Assembly (NCBI GenBank): GCA_002409285.1
Contig: DHUT01000073.1
Coordinates: forward strand, 13,915-40,491
DNA: 26,577 nt
DNA from: Firmicutes bacterium UBA5227
Lineage (GTDB): Bacteria > Bacillota > Clostridia > Tissierellales > Sedimentibacteraceae
Direction of reading: 5' to 3'
Shown here: positions 14,633 through 22,897 of the stretch, one piece after another
Position numbering within the stretch: the first letter of the stretch is position 1
How the letters are laid out: each line of letters opens with the position of its first letter
Position numbers and translations under genes: made by a program
The notes under the pieces: model-generated
What the model was told of the DNA's origin: nothing
Seen by the model: the letters and a program-made list of their open reading frames with translations, nothing else
The model's database searches: none

Positions 14633-15250
14633 TTACCTGGATATTTCCAGCAACACTTTAGTGATATTAGTTTTTGAAATACGTCCTATAGCCTTAATTT
14701 TGCCGCTTGGAAGATTTATTACAACGGGAAGGCAATCGACCTCGTTTTCAATTATTTTTTCTGCTGCCTCTATTATTGAATCATTCTCAGAACAATAGAT
14801 GATTTTAGGCATTCTTGTCATAATTACGCCTACGGGAATTGCTGTCAAATCCTTTCCTCCCATTGCAGCCTGCAATAAATCCTTCCTCGATATAACTCCC
14901 TTTAAAGCTTCATCCTCAACTACAAAAAGTGTTCCCACGTTTTCTAAAAATAAAGTTACGATAGCATCATAAACACTTGTATTTTCCGTCACATTTACAG
15001 GCAACGATTTTATTTCCGAAACTTTAACCGCAGAGAGTTTTTCAATTATGTCTTTGTTATTTTTTTTATTAGATATATAATAACCTACCTTGGGTTTAGC
15101 ATCAATTAAGCCACACATGGACAAGACTGCCAGATCAGGTCTCAAGGTAGCTCTTGTAAGTCCTATTTTTTCTGCTATGGCCTCTCCCGTTATAGGTTGG
15201 TTCTTATCAATTATATCAATAATCGTATTTTGTCTGTCAGATAGTTTTAT
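14633..15250 (-). CDS. ccpN: CcpN-type HTH and CBS-domain transcription regulator, apparent ATA start
   Basis: About 205 aa. The N-terminal winged HTH (IIDIIDKNQPITGEAIAEKIGLTRATLRPDL, roughly residues 8-38) is followed by two CBS domains (VYDAIVTLFLENVGTLFVV ... VISRKDLLQAAMG, and ADENDSIIEAAEKII-like ... LPVV). In B. subtilis CcpN represses gapB and pckA when glycolysis runs. The start is odd. GTG 15259 overlaps the ribosome site AAGGGGTGAT, whereas ATA 15250 lies four nt after it. The microORF at 2768 uses the same AAGGGGTGAT three nt before its ATG. An ATA start also fits the homologue N-terminus better. It is transcribed with ppsR. An 11-nt repeat array lies between it and glyS. Confidence 0.88.
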   Translation of the reverse strand: MKLSDRQNTIIDIIDKNQPITGEAIAEKIGLTRATLRPDLAVLSMCGLIDAKPKVGYYISNKKNNKDIIEKLSAVKVSEIKSLPVNVTENTSVYDAIVTLFLENVGTLFVVEDEALKGVISRKDLLQAAMGGKDLTAIPVGVIMTRMPKIIYCSENDSIIEAAEKIIENEVDCLPVVINLPSGKIKAIGRISKTNITKVLLEISR

Positions 15251-15265
15251 AAAAATCACCCCTTA

Positions 15266-15353
15266 TGGAACAATTTCCGAACAATTGAGAAACTATTGCC
15301 GGGCGACAGTCGAACTGTTGTTCAGCTATCGCTTGGCATTATTCTATTGTCCA
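15266..15353 (-). repeat. Degenerate 11-nt tandem repeat filling the glyS-ccpN gap
   Basis: The gap between the glyS stop (15354-15356) and the ccpN ribosome site is 88 nt, exactly eight 11-nt units in phase. On the minus strand the clear units are CGATAGCTGAA, CAACAGTTCGA, CTGTCGCCCGG, CAATAGTTTCT, CAATTGTTCGG and AAATTGTTCCA. The two units nearest glyS are more decayed. ATAGCTGAACA is shared exactly with the array after rpoD. CAACAG/CTGTCG in adjacent units can form a 6-bp stem with one wobble pair. Confidence 0.65.
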
Positions 15354-16748
15354 TTAAAATGTTATTTTATCATCAATAAACTTTACTAAATCATCAATTC
15401 TCACTCTTACCTGTTCCATTGTATCCCTGTCTCTTACTGTTACAGAATTATCCTCTAAGGAATCAAAATCAAAGGTAATACAGTAAGGAGTTCCAGCTTC
15501 GTCATGTCTTCTGTATCTTTTACCTATACTCCCAGCATCATCATAATCAACATTAAAATGCTTTTGCAGTGTGTGATAAAGTTCTGTTGCAGGTTCATTA
15601 AGTTTTTTAGTCAGAGGGAATACGGCTGCTTTAAACGGAGATAATGCAGGATGCAGCTTTAATACAACTCTGTCTGTTCCATCCTCCAGCGTTTCCTCAT
15701 TATATGCGTCTATTAACAGTGCCAGCATAACTCTGTCTGCACCAAGGGATGGTTCTATGCAATAAGGAATGTATTTTTCATTTGTAACAGGATCCTGGTA
15801 GGATAAGTCTTCACCTGATGTACTCATGTGCGCTTTTAAATCAAAATCAGTCCTGTCTGCAATTCCCCAAAGCTCTCCCCAACCAAAGGGAAACAAATAT
15901 TCTATGTCTGACGTAGCATTGCTGTAATGGGACAGCTCTGCCTTTTCATGGTCTCTGAAACGTATATTTTCTTTTGTCATTCCTAAACTTAATAACCAGT
16001 TCATGCAGAATTCTTTCCAGTAATAGAACCACTCCATGTCCTCTCCGGGCTTGCAGAAAAACTCAAGCTCCATCTGCTCAAATTCTCTTGTCCTGAATGT
16101 AAAGTTACCCGGAGTAATTTCATTTCTAAAGGACTTTCCTATTTGCCCGATACCAAAAGGTATTTTTTTTCTTGTAGAACGGGCTACGTTTTTAAAGTTA
16201 ACAAAGATACCCTGTGCTGTTTCAGGTCTCAAATATATTTCTGACTGCGAATCTTCCGTTACACCTTGAAATGTTTTAAACATTAAATTAAATTTCCTTA
16301 TTTGCGTAAAGTCTGAAGCTCCGCATTCGGGGCATTTAATTTTATTATCTGTTATGTAAGATTCCATTTGAGAATTTGACCAGCCATCCACTACCTGGTT
16401 TCCGCCTGTTTCGTGTATGTGGTCCTCAATTAGCTTATCAGCCCTGAATCTTGCTTTACATTCCTTGCAGTCCATCAATGGATCTGAAAATCCACCAACG
16501 TGACCTGATGCAACCCAGGTTGTGGGATTCATCAATATTGCGGCATCAAGACCCACATTGTACGGACTTTCCTGTATGAATTTCTTCCACCAGGCTTTTT
16601 TTACATTATTCTTGATTTCTACTCCCAGGGGACCATAATCCCAGGTATTTGCCAATCCTCCGTATATTTCAGAACCCGGAAATATAATACCCCTTGATTT
16701 TGATAGTGAAACAAGTTTTTCCAGTTTGTTTTTTTCATTCTTTGCCAT
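15354..16748 (-). CDS. glyS: Glycyl-tRNA synthetase, dimeric type
   Basis: About 464 aa. This is the alpha2 class II enzyme (the eukaryote/archaea-like form found in many Firmicutes), not the glyQ/glyS two-subunit form. Motifs are SRGIIFPGSEIYGG near the N-terminus, a Cys-rich zinc-like pair (CKECKARF ... CPECGASDF), class II motif 2 (FRNEITPGNFTFRTREFEQMELEFF), and motif 3 near SLGADRVMLALL. The C-terminal anticodon-binding domain starts near LHPALSPFKAAVFPL. The start ATG 16748 follows GGAGGCAATT; ATG 16760 overlaps that ribosome site and is rejected. It is controlled by the T-box at 16800-17000. Confidence 0.97.
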   Translation of the reverse strand: MAKNEKNKLEKLVSLSKSRGIIFPGSEIYGGLANTWDYGPLGVEIKNNVKKAWWKKFIQESPYNVGLDAAILMNPTTWVASGHVGGFSDPLMDCKECKARFRADKLIEDHIHETGGNQVVDGWSNSQMESYITDNKIKCPECGASDFTQIRKFNLMFKTFQGVTEDSQSEIYLRPETAQGIFVNFKNVARSTRKKIPFGIGQIGKSFRNEITPGNFTFRTREFEQMELEFFCKPGEDMEWFYYWKEFCMNWLLSLGMTKENIRFRDHEKAELSHYSNATSDIEYLFPFGWGELWGIADRTDFDLKAHMSTSGEDLSYQDPVTNEKYIPYCIEPSLGADRVMLALLIDAYNEETLEDGTDRVVLKLHPALSPFKAAVFPLTKKLNEPATELYHTLQKHFNVDYDDAGSIGKRYRRHDEAGTPYCITFDFDSLEDNSVTVRDRDTMEQVRVRIDDLVKFIDDKITF

Positions 16749-16804
16749 AATTGCCTCCATCTAAAATATCTAAATATTTTTCGGGACGAAAGCATTTTTA
16801 TACA

Positions 16805-17000
16805 ACAAAATCTTTCATCCCATATAGGGACGAAAGATTAATTCCGCGGTTCCACCCTACTTGGTAAAGCTTGCTTTACCCTCTTTAAATAATAAACTCA
16901 AAAGTGCCCTTCACCTATACCGGTCTGTCAGATCCCACCTTACCTGACTCTCTTAAAGCTCAGTATAAATTACTCCTCTTTTTCACAGTATCAATTTTAC
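16805..17000 (-). promoter_or_regulatory. Glycine T-box riboswitch
   Basis: On the minus strand the T-box sequence AGGGTGGAACCGCGG is at 16844-16858. The leader senses uncharged tRNA by pairing its specifier codon with the anticodon and the T-box with the tRNA acceptor end. A terminator hairpin follows: ATCTTTCGTCCC/GGGATGAAAGAT (16827-16838 with 16810-16821) and then TTTTG. Upstream, stem I spans roughly 16900-16995. GAAGGGCACTT contains a GGC glycine codon followed by the expected purine, the likely specifier. High uncharged tRNA-Gly should favour read-through into glyS. Confidence 0.93.
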
Positions 17001-17003
17001 TAT

Positions 17004-17032
17004 AATGTAACAAAATTCAGTATTTTTGTCAA
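17004..17032 (-). promoter_or_regulatory. SigA-type promoter of the T-box and glyS
   Basis: TTGACA (17027-17032), 17 bp, then TACATT (17004-17009) preceded by TGT, an extended -10. It lies in the short gap after the oligopeptide-binding protein gene, so glyS is transcribed independently. Confidence 0.7.
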
Positions 17033-17066
17033 GAATTATTTAAATTTTTGTAGTGTCGATATCCTT

Positions 17067-19070
17067 TTACTTACCCGCATCATGTTTTGCTTTAAAAGCT
17101 TCCGCCTGTTCTGCAGTATAGCCATTTACGGAAGTCCTCCAGTTTTTATACTTATCGTTCTGAATACCAAACATGGCATTCATTTTGCTTGTATTGTCTA
17201 CCTTTGATAACGCCCATCCGATATCATAGTAGGATGGAAGAATAAGCACATTGTCAAGCATACATGCCTCAGCCTTTGCATATGCCTCATAACGAGCATC
17301 AAGATCTGTTGTAATGGCATCAGCTTCTTCGACCAGACGTGTATATTCCCTGTAAGCCGCAAGAAGGTCCTTATTTGTTTCAGTTTCTTCAGTTATATTA
17401 TTTATATAAGAATAGCTTGCGGAATAAAAGGCGTTATCGTTTCCGTATATTTCCTGTACTAAGTAGTTCTGAGGGTCACCGTAGTCAGCACCCCATCCGG
17501 CGATTCCGAAAGAATGAATACGCGGAGTTAAAACTTCCTTACGAAGGCTGGAAACATAAGTCTTAATATTCAATTTAATAAAATCATCTCCAAGGCTGTT
17601 TGATATAGCCTGCTTAAGAACATTGGCACTGTCAAGTGCAGTCTGGCTGGATGCAGAAATATAATAATCTGTTTCTATAGGGAATACTACGCCCAGAGCG
17701 GTAAGTTCCTCCACTGCCTGTTTCTTGTATTCTTCAAATTTGGATTTATCAAGCCTTGCCATTGTTTCATCGTTTGATTCAGGAAGACCCATTTGTTCTC
17801 TTACAAGATCTGTGTATTCAGTACCCTTTGAATCGTATATAAGCCCTTTCATGGTATAGAAATTATTTTCGCAAACCATAGGAGTAACAGGATTTAATCT
17901 CTTATAGTATTCCTTCAAATCAAGACCATAATACCATGTTTTTCTGAAAGCTGTATTGGCAACTGCCGTATTCCAGTTTGTATCCGGAGTTCCGTCTTCT
18001 TTATTCTTGTCATAATTAAAGTGCACCTGGTATGAATGCTTCGACGGAACATCAGGAACCATGTAATCATGGAACTCATTGCCCGAATTTCCGCTTATTG
18101 TTTTTACAACGCCCTCTGTAAGAGTAGCATAGTCAATATCCCCTGACTGGTAAAGCTGGAAAGCAACATCGTTAGATTCTACCATTTTAACAGTTACAGT
18201 ATCAAATAAACTGCATTCCTTATCCCAATATAAAGGATTCTTTGTAAATATCTTTTCATTTCCCTGAATGTAGGATGTCATGGTATAAGCACCGTTATAC
18301 CACATATTTTCGTTATTCATGGATGCAACCTTATCAGCACCGCCTAATTCATCAACCATGATCTGAGACATAGGGTATAAACATGCATAGGTTGCCACTG
18401 TATCAAAATACGGTTTTTCTGTTATGCAGTGATAAATAACGGTATAGTCATCAGGAATTTCAATGCCTACGGTTTCTATAAATCTGGACCCTTCTTCGGC
18501 ATTAAGAGCCTTGGCTTCTTCAGGAGAAAGAGTCTTTGTATATTCATAATATTCTTCTGCGCCTTTTATCATTTCAACAGGCATGGTGGTATTATTAGAG
18601 TCGTTCTTATGGAAGTTCGTTATCCATTCAAGACCTGTTGCAAAATCCCATGCATTGCAGTCCGCTTTTTCATTGCCGTTCATATCAACCCATTTTACAT
18701 CGTCACGAAGCTTAAATGTCCATGTAAGCCCACCGTCTTCTGTACCCCACTCTTTTGCTATTGCAGGTACAAGTTTCCCGTATGTATCTACTTCAAGAAG
18801 AGGATCAACAAGGTTTGTAAGGTTTTCAAAGTCTGAAGAATTCTGACTGTACAGAACATTAAACGTTTCAATCTCTCTTGTTGCAAGTCTTGGGTATACT
18901 AAGTCCTTGATTGGTTCAGAATCCGTATCGGAAGCCGTATTATCCGGTGCATCCGACTTCTCGGCTGCATCTTTTGCTGGTTCATTGTTAGCACCGTTGC
19001 CACCACATGCGGTTAGCACAAGCATAACCGTAAGAATAAGTGCTAAAACTCTAAATAATGTAGATCTCAT
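17067..19070 (-). CDS. Oligopeptide ABC transporter substrate-binding lipoprotein
   Basis: 667 aa, solute-binding family 5 (OppA/AppA/DppA type). The signal peptide ends in VLTAC with lipidated Cys22, followed by a low-complexity Asp/Ala/Glu linker (about residues 25-55). The mature domain has LVDPLLEVDTYGKLVPAIAKEW, WTFKLRDDVKWVD and DWATG-like segments of the family, and later AGWGADYGDPQNYL. It captures peptides outside the membrane for import. No permease or ATPase genes are adjacent, so it is an orphan that must share a transporter encoded elsewhere, or act as a sensor. ATG 19070 follows AGGAGG, and it has its own promoter (19103-19131). It interrupts the usual recO-glyS neighbourhood. 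Confidence 0.93.
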   Translation of the reverse strand: MRSTLFRVLALILTVMLVLTACGGNGANNEPAKDAAEKSDAPDNTASDTDSEPIKDLVYPRLATREIETFNVLYSQNSSDFENLTNLVDPLLEVDTYGKLVPAIAKEWGTEDGGLTWTFKLRDDVKWVDMNGNEKADCNAWDFATGLEWITNFHKNDSNNTTMPVEMIKGAEEYYEYTKTLSPEEAKALNAEEGSRFIETVGIEIPDDYTVIYHCITEKPYFDTVATYACLYPMSQIMVDELGGADKVASMNNENMWYNGAYTMTSYIQGNEKIFTKNPLYWDKECSLFDTVTVKMVESNDVAFQLYQSGDIDYATLTEGVVKTISGNSGNEFHDYMVPDVPSKHSYQVHFNYDKNKEDGTPDTNWNTAVANTAFRKTWYYGLDLKEYYKRLNPVTPMVCENNFYTMKGLIYDSKGTEYTDLVREQMGLPESNDETMARLDKSKFEEYKKQAVEELTALGVVFPIETDYYISASSQTALDSANVLKQAISNSLGDDFIKLNIKTYVSSLRKEVLTPRIHSFGIAGWGADYGDPQNYLVQEIYGNDNAFYSASYSYINNITEETETNKDLLAAYREYTRLVEEADAITTDLDARYEAYAKAEACMLDNVLILPSYYDIGWALSKVDNTSKMNAMFGIQNDKYKNWRTSVNGYTAEQAEAFKAKHDAGK

Positions 19071-19102
19071 TGCATATTTCCTCCTATAATAGTTTATTTA
19101 TA

Positions 19103-19131
19103 AGAATAGCAGACATTACATTATCTGTCAA
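19103..19131 (-). promoter_or_regulatory. SigA-type promoter of the oligopeptide-binding protein gene
   Basis: TTGACA (19126-19131), 17 bp, then TATTCT (19103-19108). It is about 33 nt upstream of the ATG. Confidence 0.75.
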
Positions 19132-19164
19132 TTAAATAAAATAATTTTTAATAGCACTTAGTTT

Positions 19165-19214
19165 CTGTAGGAAGTTACCGTAGGAAAAATTCGAAAAAAT
19201 TCTCCTACAGTAAC
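19165..19214 (-). terminator. Competing inverted repeats after the DUF4342 gene
   Basis: CCTACAGTAAC (19204-19214) can pair with GTTACCGTAGG (19174-19184), 11 bp with one wobble. Alternatively TCCTACAG (19203-19210) can pair with CTGTAGGA (19165-19172), a perfect 8 bp. The two structures exclude each other. They lie between the DUF4342 stop and the next promoter. A terminator role is likely, although no clean T run follows. Confidence 0.45.
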
Positions 19215-19224
19215 TTTAAATAAC

Positions 19225-19770
19225 TTAGAATTTATCTTTATTTTTATTAAATGAATCGGTGATATCATCTTTTAAGTCTTCAGCACCCTTCACAATATCA
19301 TCTTTAAAATTCGTGGCATCTTTTTTGACATCCTCCATAATGTCCTTTGCGGCGTCTACACCCTGGTCAACCTTTCGTCCCAGATTTACTATCTTACCGT
19401 CAGCCTGAGTTATTTCAACGGAACATTGAGTCAGCAGAGCTGCGGTGATGCCGGCAGCCGATAAAAACGGAGCGATAAATGCACCTACTACACCTGCTGT
19501 TATAGGTATATTCACTATAATCTCGTTATTTTTCTTAATTGTCAGCTTAGTAGCATTTCCCTTTGCAAGTACATCCTTTAGCTGGCTTAATACTTTCTCA
19601 CCCTTGTTGGAATCAGCTTGTGACCCCTTTTTCCTGTTTTGGGTTTCAATTAATATTATCGCCTCCAAAACATCTCCGTTTGCTGCATCCAGCGCCTGTT
19701 TTGCTGTTGAATAATCTGTGTTTGTTCTTTTAATAATGTCATCAATTTTTTGCAATGTGTCGTTTTCCAT
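19225..19770 (-). CDS. DUF4342 protein with UBA-like N-terminus
   Basis: 181 aa. The N-terminus (residues 1-45) resembles a UBA/TS-N fold: IDDIIKRTNTDYSTAKQALDAANGDVLEAI. The middle (about residues 60-122) is DUF4342: VLAKGNATKLTIKKNNEIIVNIP, then a hydrophobic stretch GVVGAFIAPFLSAAGITAALL that may associate with or cross the membrane. The C-terminus is a charged, heptad-like tail (DAAKDIMEDVKKDATNFKDDI ...). Its function is not known. ATG 19770 follows AAGGAAGAA, 14 nt after the recO stop, so it is the last gene of the era-recO transcript. Confidence 0.85.
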   Translation of the reverse strand: MENDTLQKIDDIIKRTNTDYSTAKQALDAANGDVLEAIILIETQNRKKGSQADSNKGEKVLSQLKDVLAKGNATKLTIKKNNEIIVNIPITAGVVGAFIAPFLSAAGITAALLTQCSVEITQADGKIVNLGRKVDQGVDAAKDIMEDVKKDATNFKDDIVKGAEDLKDDITDSFNKNKDKF

Positions 19771-19784
19771 ACAATTCTTCCTTT

Positions 19785-20498
19785 CTAAAGTAACTTTAAT
19801 GTAGTAAAATTATCCTTGCCAATATAATAAAATAAGAAGTTTCTTATTATTTGTAAGACTTTTTGATTTACATCAACGGAGCATATACTTTCAAATTTTA
19901 TTTTCAAAAGCCTTTCCATAGTTATTATTTCATTATAGGTTACATTTATTCCATTTCCATAATTTACGCAATCACCGCAATACAATCCTCCGTCTTTAAT
20001 CGAAAATTGCGAATTTCCCTTTATATCTTTCCCGCAGGAAAGGCAGTGCTTCAAGTCAGGCATATATCCAAGCATTGCTGCAAGCTTCAATTCATATGCG
20101 GCTGTCAGCTTATCGAAATCTTTTTGCAATGATGAAAAATGAGAAAGAACCGAAACAGTCATATCAAATATACGAGAATCCACTTCGTTCTCCTGTGCTA
20201 TATAGCTTATAAGCTCAAGAACATAGCTTCCGTGATAAAATGCGTCTATATTATTTTTAAGATTATAAAAACTGTCTATAAGCTCCGCATGGGTAATAAT
20301 GTACATATCTCTTGATTTTGTCAAGGTGCATCTGGAATATGCGAAAAGCTGAGATGCATTAATCAAATGGGAGTTGTTTTTTTTTGAACCTTTTGAAATA
20401 AGCTGAATTTTTCCGTTAGCTCTTGACAGTACATGAAGAATTTTATCATTTTCCTTATAATTTAGTTCTTTAACTACAAGTATTTCATCTTCTATCAT
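19785..20498 (-). CDS. recO: DNA repair protein RecO
   Basis: 237 aa. RecO loads RecA on SSB-coated single-stranded DNA together with RecR, for recombinational gap repair. It has an N-terminal OB-fold region (ILVVKELNYKENDKILHVLSRANGKIQLISKGSKK), a helical middle, and a C-terminal Cys4 zinc site (CLSCG ... YCGDC). The ATG overlaps the era stop by four nt (ATGA), so it is translationally coupled to era, the normal Firmicute order. Confidence 0.95.
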   Translation of the reverse strand: MIEDEILVVKELNYKENDKILHVLSRANGKIQLISKGSKKNNSHLINASQLFAYSRCTLTKSRDMYIITHAELIDSFYNLKNNIDAFYHGSYVLELISYIAQENEVDSRIFDMTVSVLSHFSSLQKDFDKLTAAYELKLAAMLGYMPDLKHCLSCGKDIKGNSQFSIKDGGLYCGDCVNYGNGINVTYNEIITMERLLKIKFESICSVDVNQKVLQIIRNFLFYYIGKDNFTTLKLL

Positions 20499-21385
20499 TT
20501 CTTATCATATCCCAGCGTTCGTAAAAGATAATTATTGTCCCTCCAGTTCTCGGATATTTTAACAAATAGCTGCAAATTCACCTGACTGCCCAGCAGACTC
20601 TCAATATCCTCTCTTGCACTCTTACCTATTCCCTTGATTTTTCTCCCGTCCTTGCCAATAATTATGCTCTTGTGAGACTTCCTCTCACATAATATGTTTG
20701 CTCTTATATCCACCAGATCACGGTTTTTTCTTTCCTTCATTTCCTCTATTTCAACCGCAATTCCGTGGGGAACCTCATCCTGCAGATACATCAGAGCCTT
20801 TTCCCGGATAATTTCCGCAACAACAAAACGTTCCGGCCTGTCTGTTATGTAATCAGAAGGGAAATACATGGGTCCCGGTTTTAAATAGTTGATAATAAGC
20901 TTAATTAGCGAGTCAACCCCTACATTGTTTAATGCAGACATGGGCAATATATCGTCAAAAACCTCATATTTGCCAAATTCCTGTGCTATTCTGAGTACAG
21001 CTTCTCTGTCAAACTTGTCAATTTTATTTATAACAAGTATCTTCTTAGCTTTAATGTCTTTGATTTTTTCAATGATAAATTCATCTCCCGGACCAATTTT
21101 ATTGAATTCATCAGTGAGCATTATTAATACATCCATTCCTTCTAAAGCTGTATCCACCTCATAATTCATGAATTCACCAAGCTGGTTTTTTGGCTTGTGG
21201 ATACCCGGTGTGTCTAAAAATATTATTTGGGCCTCATCATCAGTGTAGACTGTTCTTATTTTGTTTCTTGTAGTTTGAGGCTTATCAGACATTATTGATA
21301 TTTTCTCTCCTATCATTGAGTTCATCAATGTTGACTTGCCTACATTTGGTCTTCCTATTATAGTTACGAATCCTGATTTAAACAT
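20495..21385 (-). CDS. era: GTPase Era
   Basis: 296 aa. Era is the 16S rRNA-binding GTPase needed for 30S subunit maturation. The GTPase domain has G1 GRPNVGKS (about residues 11-18), TT in the switch I region (KPQTTRNKI), G3 DTPG and G4 NKID. The C-terminal KH domain has KSIIIGKDGRKIKGIGKSAREDIE. ATG 21385 follows AAGAGGAAAA. The gene begins 12 nt after the cdd stop and ends overlapping recO. It shares an operon with ybeY, another 16S processing factor. Confidence 0.97.
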   Translation of the reverse strand: MFKSGFVTIIGRPNVGKSTLMNSMIGEKISIMSDKPQTTRNKIRTVYTDDEAQIIFLDTPGIHKPKNQLGEFMNYEVDTALEGMDVLIMLTDEFNKIGPGDEFIIEKIKDIKAKKILVINKIDKFDREAVLRIAQEFGKYEVFDDILPMSALNNVGVDSLIKLIINYLKPGPMYFPSDYITDRPERFVVAEIIREKALMYLQDEVPHGIAVEIEEMKERKNRDLVDIRANILCERKSHKSIIIGKDGRKIKGIGKSAREDIESLLGSQVNLQLFVKISENWRDNNYLLRTLGYDKK

Positions 21386-21397
21386 TTTTTCCTCTTT

Positions 21398-21796
21398 CTA
21401 ATTATAATTCAAATCCTCCGGTCCAAAGCTGTTGGGGATAAGTTCGTCTAAAGTATATATTTCATATGAATCTATATTTTTTGCACATATTATTTTGATA
21501 TTTCTGCCAAATTCGACCATGAACTGCCTGCATACCCCGCAGGGAAAGGACGTCTTTGTTTCACTTCCGACTATGGCAATTTTTTCAATGTCCCTGTAAC
21601 CTTCTGATATGCATTTTGAAAATGCAACTCTTTCGGCACAGATAGTTGGAGTATATGATGCCGATTCTATGTTGCAGCCTGTAAATACTCTTCCGCTTCT
21701 GGTATATACGGCAGCACCCACCTTGAATCTTGAATAGGGGCTGTATGACTTTTCTCTTGCTTCCATGGCTATTTTAATCAATAATTTATCTTCCAT
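21398..21796 (-). CDS. cdd: Cytidine deaminase
   Basis: 132 aa, normal for the tetrameric enzyme that turns cytidine into uridine in pyrimidine salvage. It has the zinc-site motif TICAERVAFSKC (Cys and Glu) with the second pair in PCGVCRQ, and YSRFKVGAAV. The start is ATG 21796 after AAAGGCGG; a longer frame from 21865 would add 23 Cys-rich residues and overlap the upstream gene. In B. subtilis cdd also sits directly before era. Confidence 0.95.
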   Translation of the reverse strand: MEDKLLIKIAMEAREKSYSPYSRFKVGAAVYTRSGRVFTGCNIESASYTPTICAERVAFSKCISEGYRDIEKIAIVGSETKTSFPCGVCRQFMVEFGRNIKIICAKNIDSYEIYTLDELIPNSFGPEDLNYN

Positions 21797-21819
21797 AATA
21801 ACCGCCTTTCTAACATCTG

Positions 21820-22887
21820 TTATTCCACAGTAACAGCACTTATGCTGTCCACAATTTGAATCCATGTGTTTCCCGGGTTTAGGAACAGATCTTCTCCATT
21901 AATATAAAATTCTGTACGATCTTTTTCAGAACCCTTTTTCCATATTATATCACAAGATTGTCCTTCTGTGAAATATATTCCGTTTCCGGAACCTACTGTT
22001 TTCAAATAAAGCCTTCCGGCACTATCCAACACGCTCTTAGGAGCCTCCAATACAATTATATTTTTAGCTTTAAGCTGTTCCTTATCCAACTCATCCAAAT
22101 GCTTTTCCTTATCCTTAAAGCGCAAATACAAACCTGATTCTTCATCATAAACATAATCCGTTGTATTTTCTTTATTATATGTAATATTTATTTTTTTAGC
22201 GTCGGAACTGTTATATTTTTCAGATAATTTCTTGCTTTTTTCATTGAAATTATATTTTTCAAAGCTCACTTCATCTCCATCTTTGAATCCCAGGCGCTTT
22301 CCTTCGTCCCTTATGGATTTTAATGTTGTATACATATTGTGAGGCGCAAGTTTCCCCGTATCATTGTAACGCCACATAGCTCCTGAATACAATCCATCTA
22401 CATCTGCTGCTCCAAGTCTTTTTATCTCTGAAAAAGCATCCTCACTTCCTCCCACATGGACAAAAATAGCGTCATTTTCCATGGCATAATAAATAATATA
22501 AGGTCTTGCACTTCTCACAGGGCCCACAAGTTCAGGCTCCTTTGCAAGATAAACTGCCAGATACCTGGTGTAAGGATATTCAACCTCAAACTCATATATT
22601 ATTTCAGCGCTGTTTAACCCCGACTGCCATCTGGCAGCAGGGTGATTATCCAAAGATACAGCAACAGGTCGCCGGGACAGCTCCTCGGGATAATATTTCA
22701 AACCATCCAAAGGCGAAATAACCTTGTTTAAATCATCATCTTCGCTTTCTTCCAATCCAAATATTTCATCTTCATTTACGGCTGGTGTTTTTTCCGGCTC
22801 ATCCTGAGGTGACGAAGCATTTTTGCTGCATGAAGATGAAAACATCATAGCAATTAATATGACACAGGCAATTAATTTTTTCCCCAT
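21820..22887 (-). CDS. DUF3048 lipoprotein (YerB-like)
   Basis: 355 aa. The signal peptide ends SSSC with Cys20 as the lipid site, followed by an acidic linker (about residues 25-55). The DUF3048 core then has RRPVAVSLDNHPAARWQSGL, AEIIYEFEVEY, GPVRSARPYIIYYA and FVHVGGSEDAF. The C-terminal domain ends with ENLFLNPGNTWIQIV-like sequence. The function is unknown; it sits on the outer face of the membrane. In this operon it occupies the place where dgkA is usual. ATG 22887 follows AGGAG. Confidence 0.9.
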   Translation of the reverse strand: MGKKLIACVILIAMMFSSSCSKNASSPQDEPEKTPAVNEDEIFGLEESEDDDLNKVISPLDGLKYYPEELSRRPVAVSLDNHPAARWQSGLNSAEIIYEFEVEYPYTRYLAVYLAKEPELVGPVRSARPYIIYYAMENDAIFVHVGGSEDAFSEIKRLGAADVDGLYSGAMWRYNDTGKLAPHNMYTTLKSIRDEGKRLGFKDGDEVSFEKYNFNEKSKKLSEKYNSSDAKKINITYNKENTTDYVYDEESGLYLRFKDKEKHLDELDKEQLKAKNIIVLEAPKSVLDSAGRLYLKTVGSGNGIYFTEGQSCDIIWKKGSEKDRTEFYINGEDLFLNPGNTWIQIVDSISAVTVE

Positions 22888-22897
22888 TAGAATACTC

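Noticed and set aside
15266..15353. CRISPR-like array
   Set aside because: Units are 11 nt with no spacers and no cas genes; it is a degenerate tandem repeat.
16749..16760. ATG 16760 as start of glyS
   Set aside because: This ATG is part of the ribosome site (ATGGAGG) of ATG 16748.
21797..21865. Long N-terminus of cytidine deaminase with several Cys
   Set aside because: It overlaps the end of the DUF3048 gene and lacks a ribosome site; ATG 21796 has one and gives the normal length.
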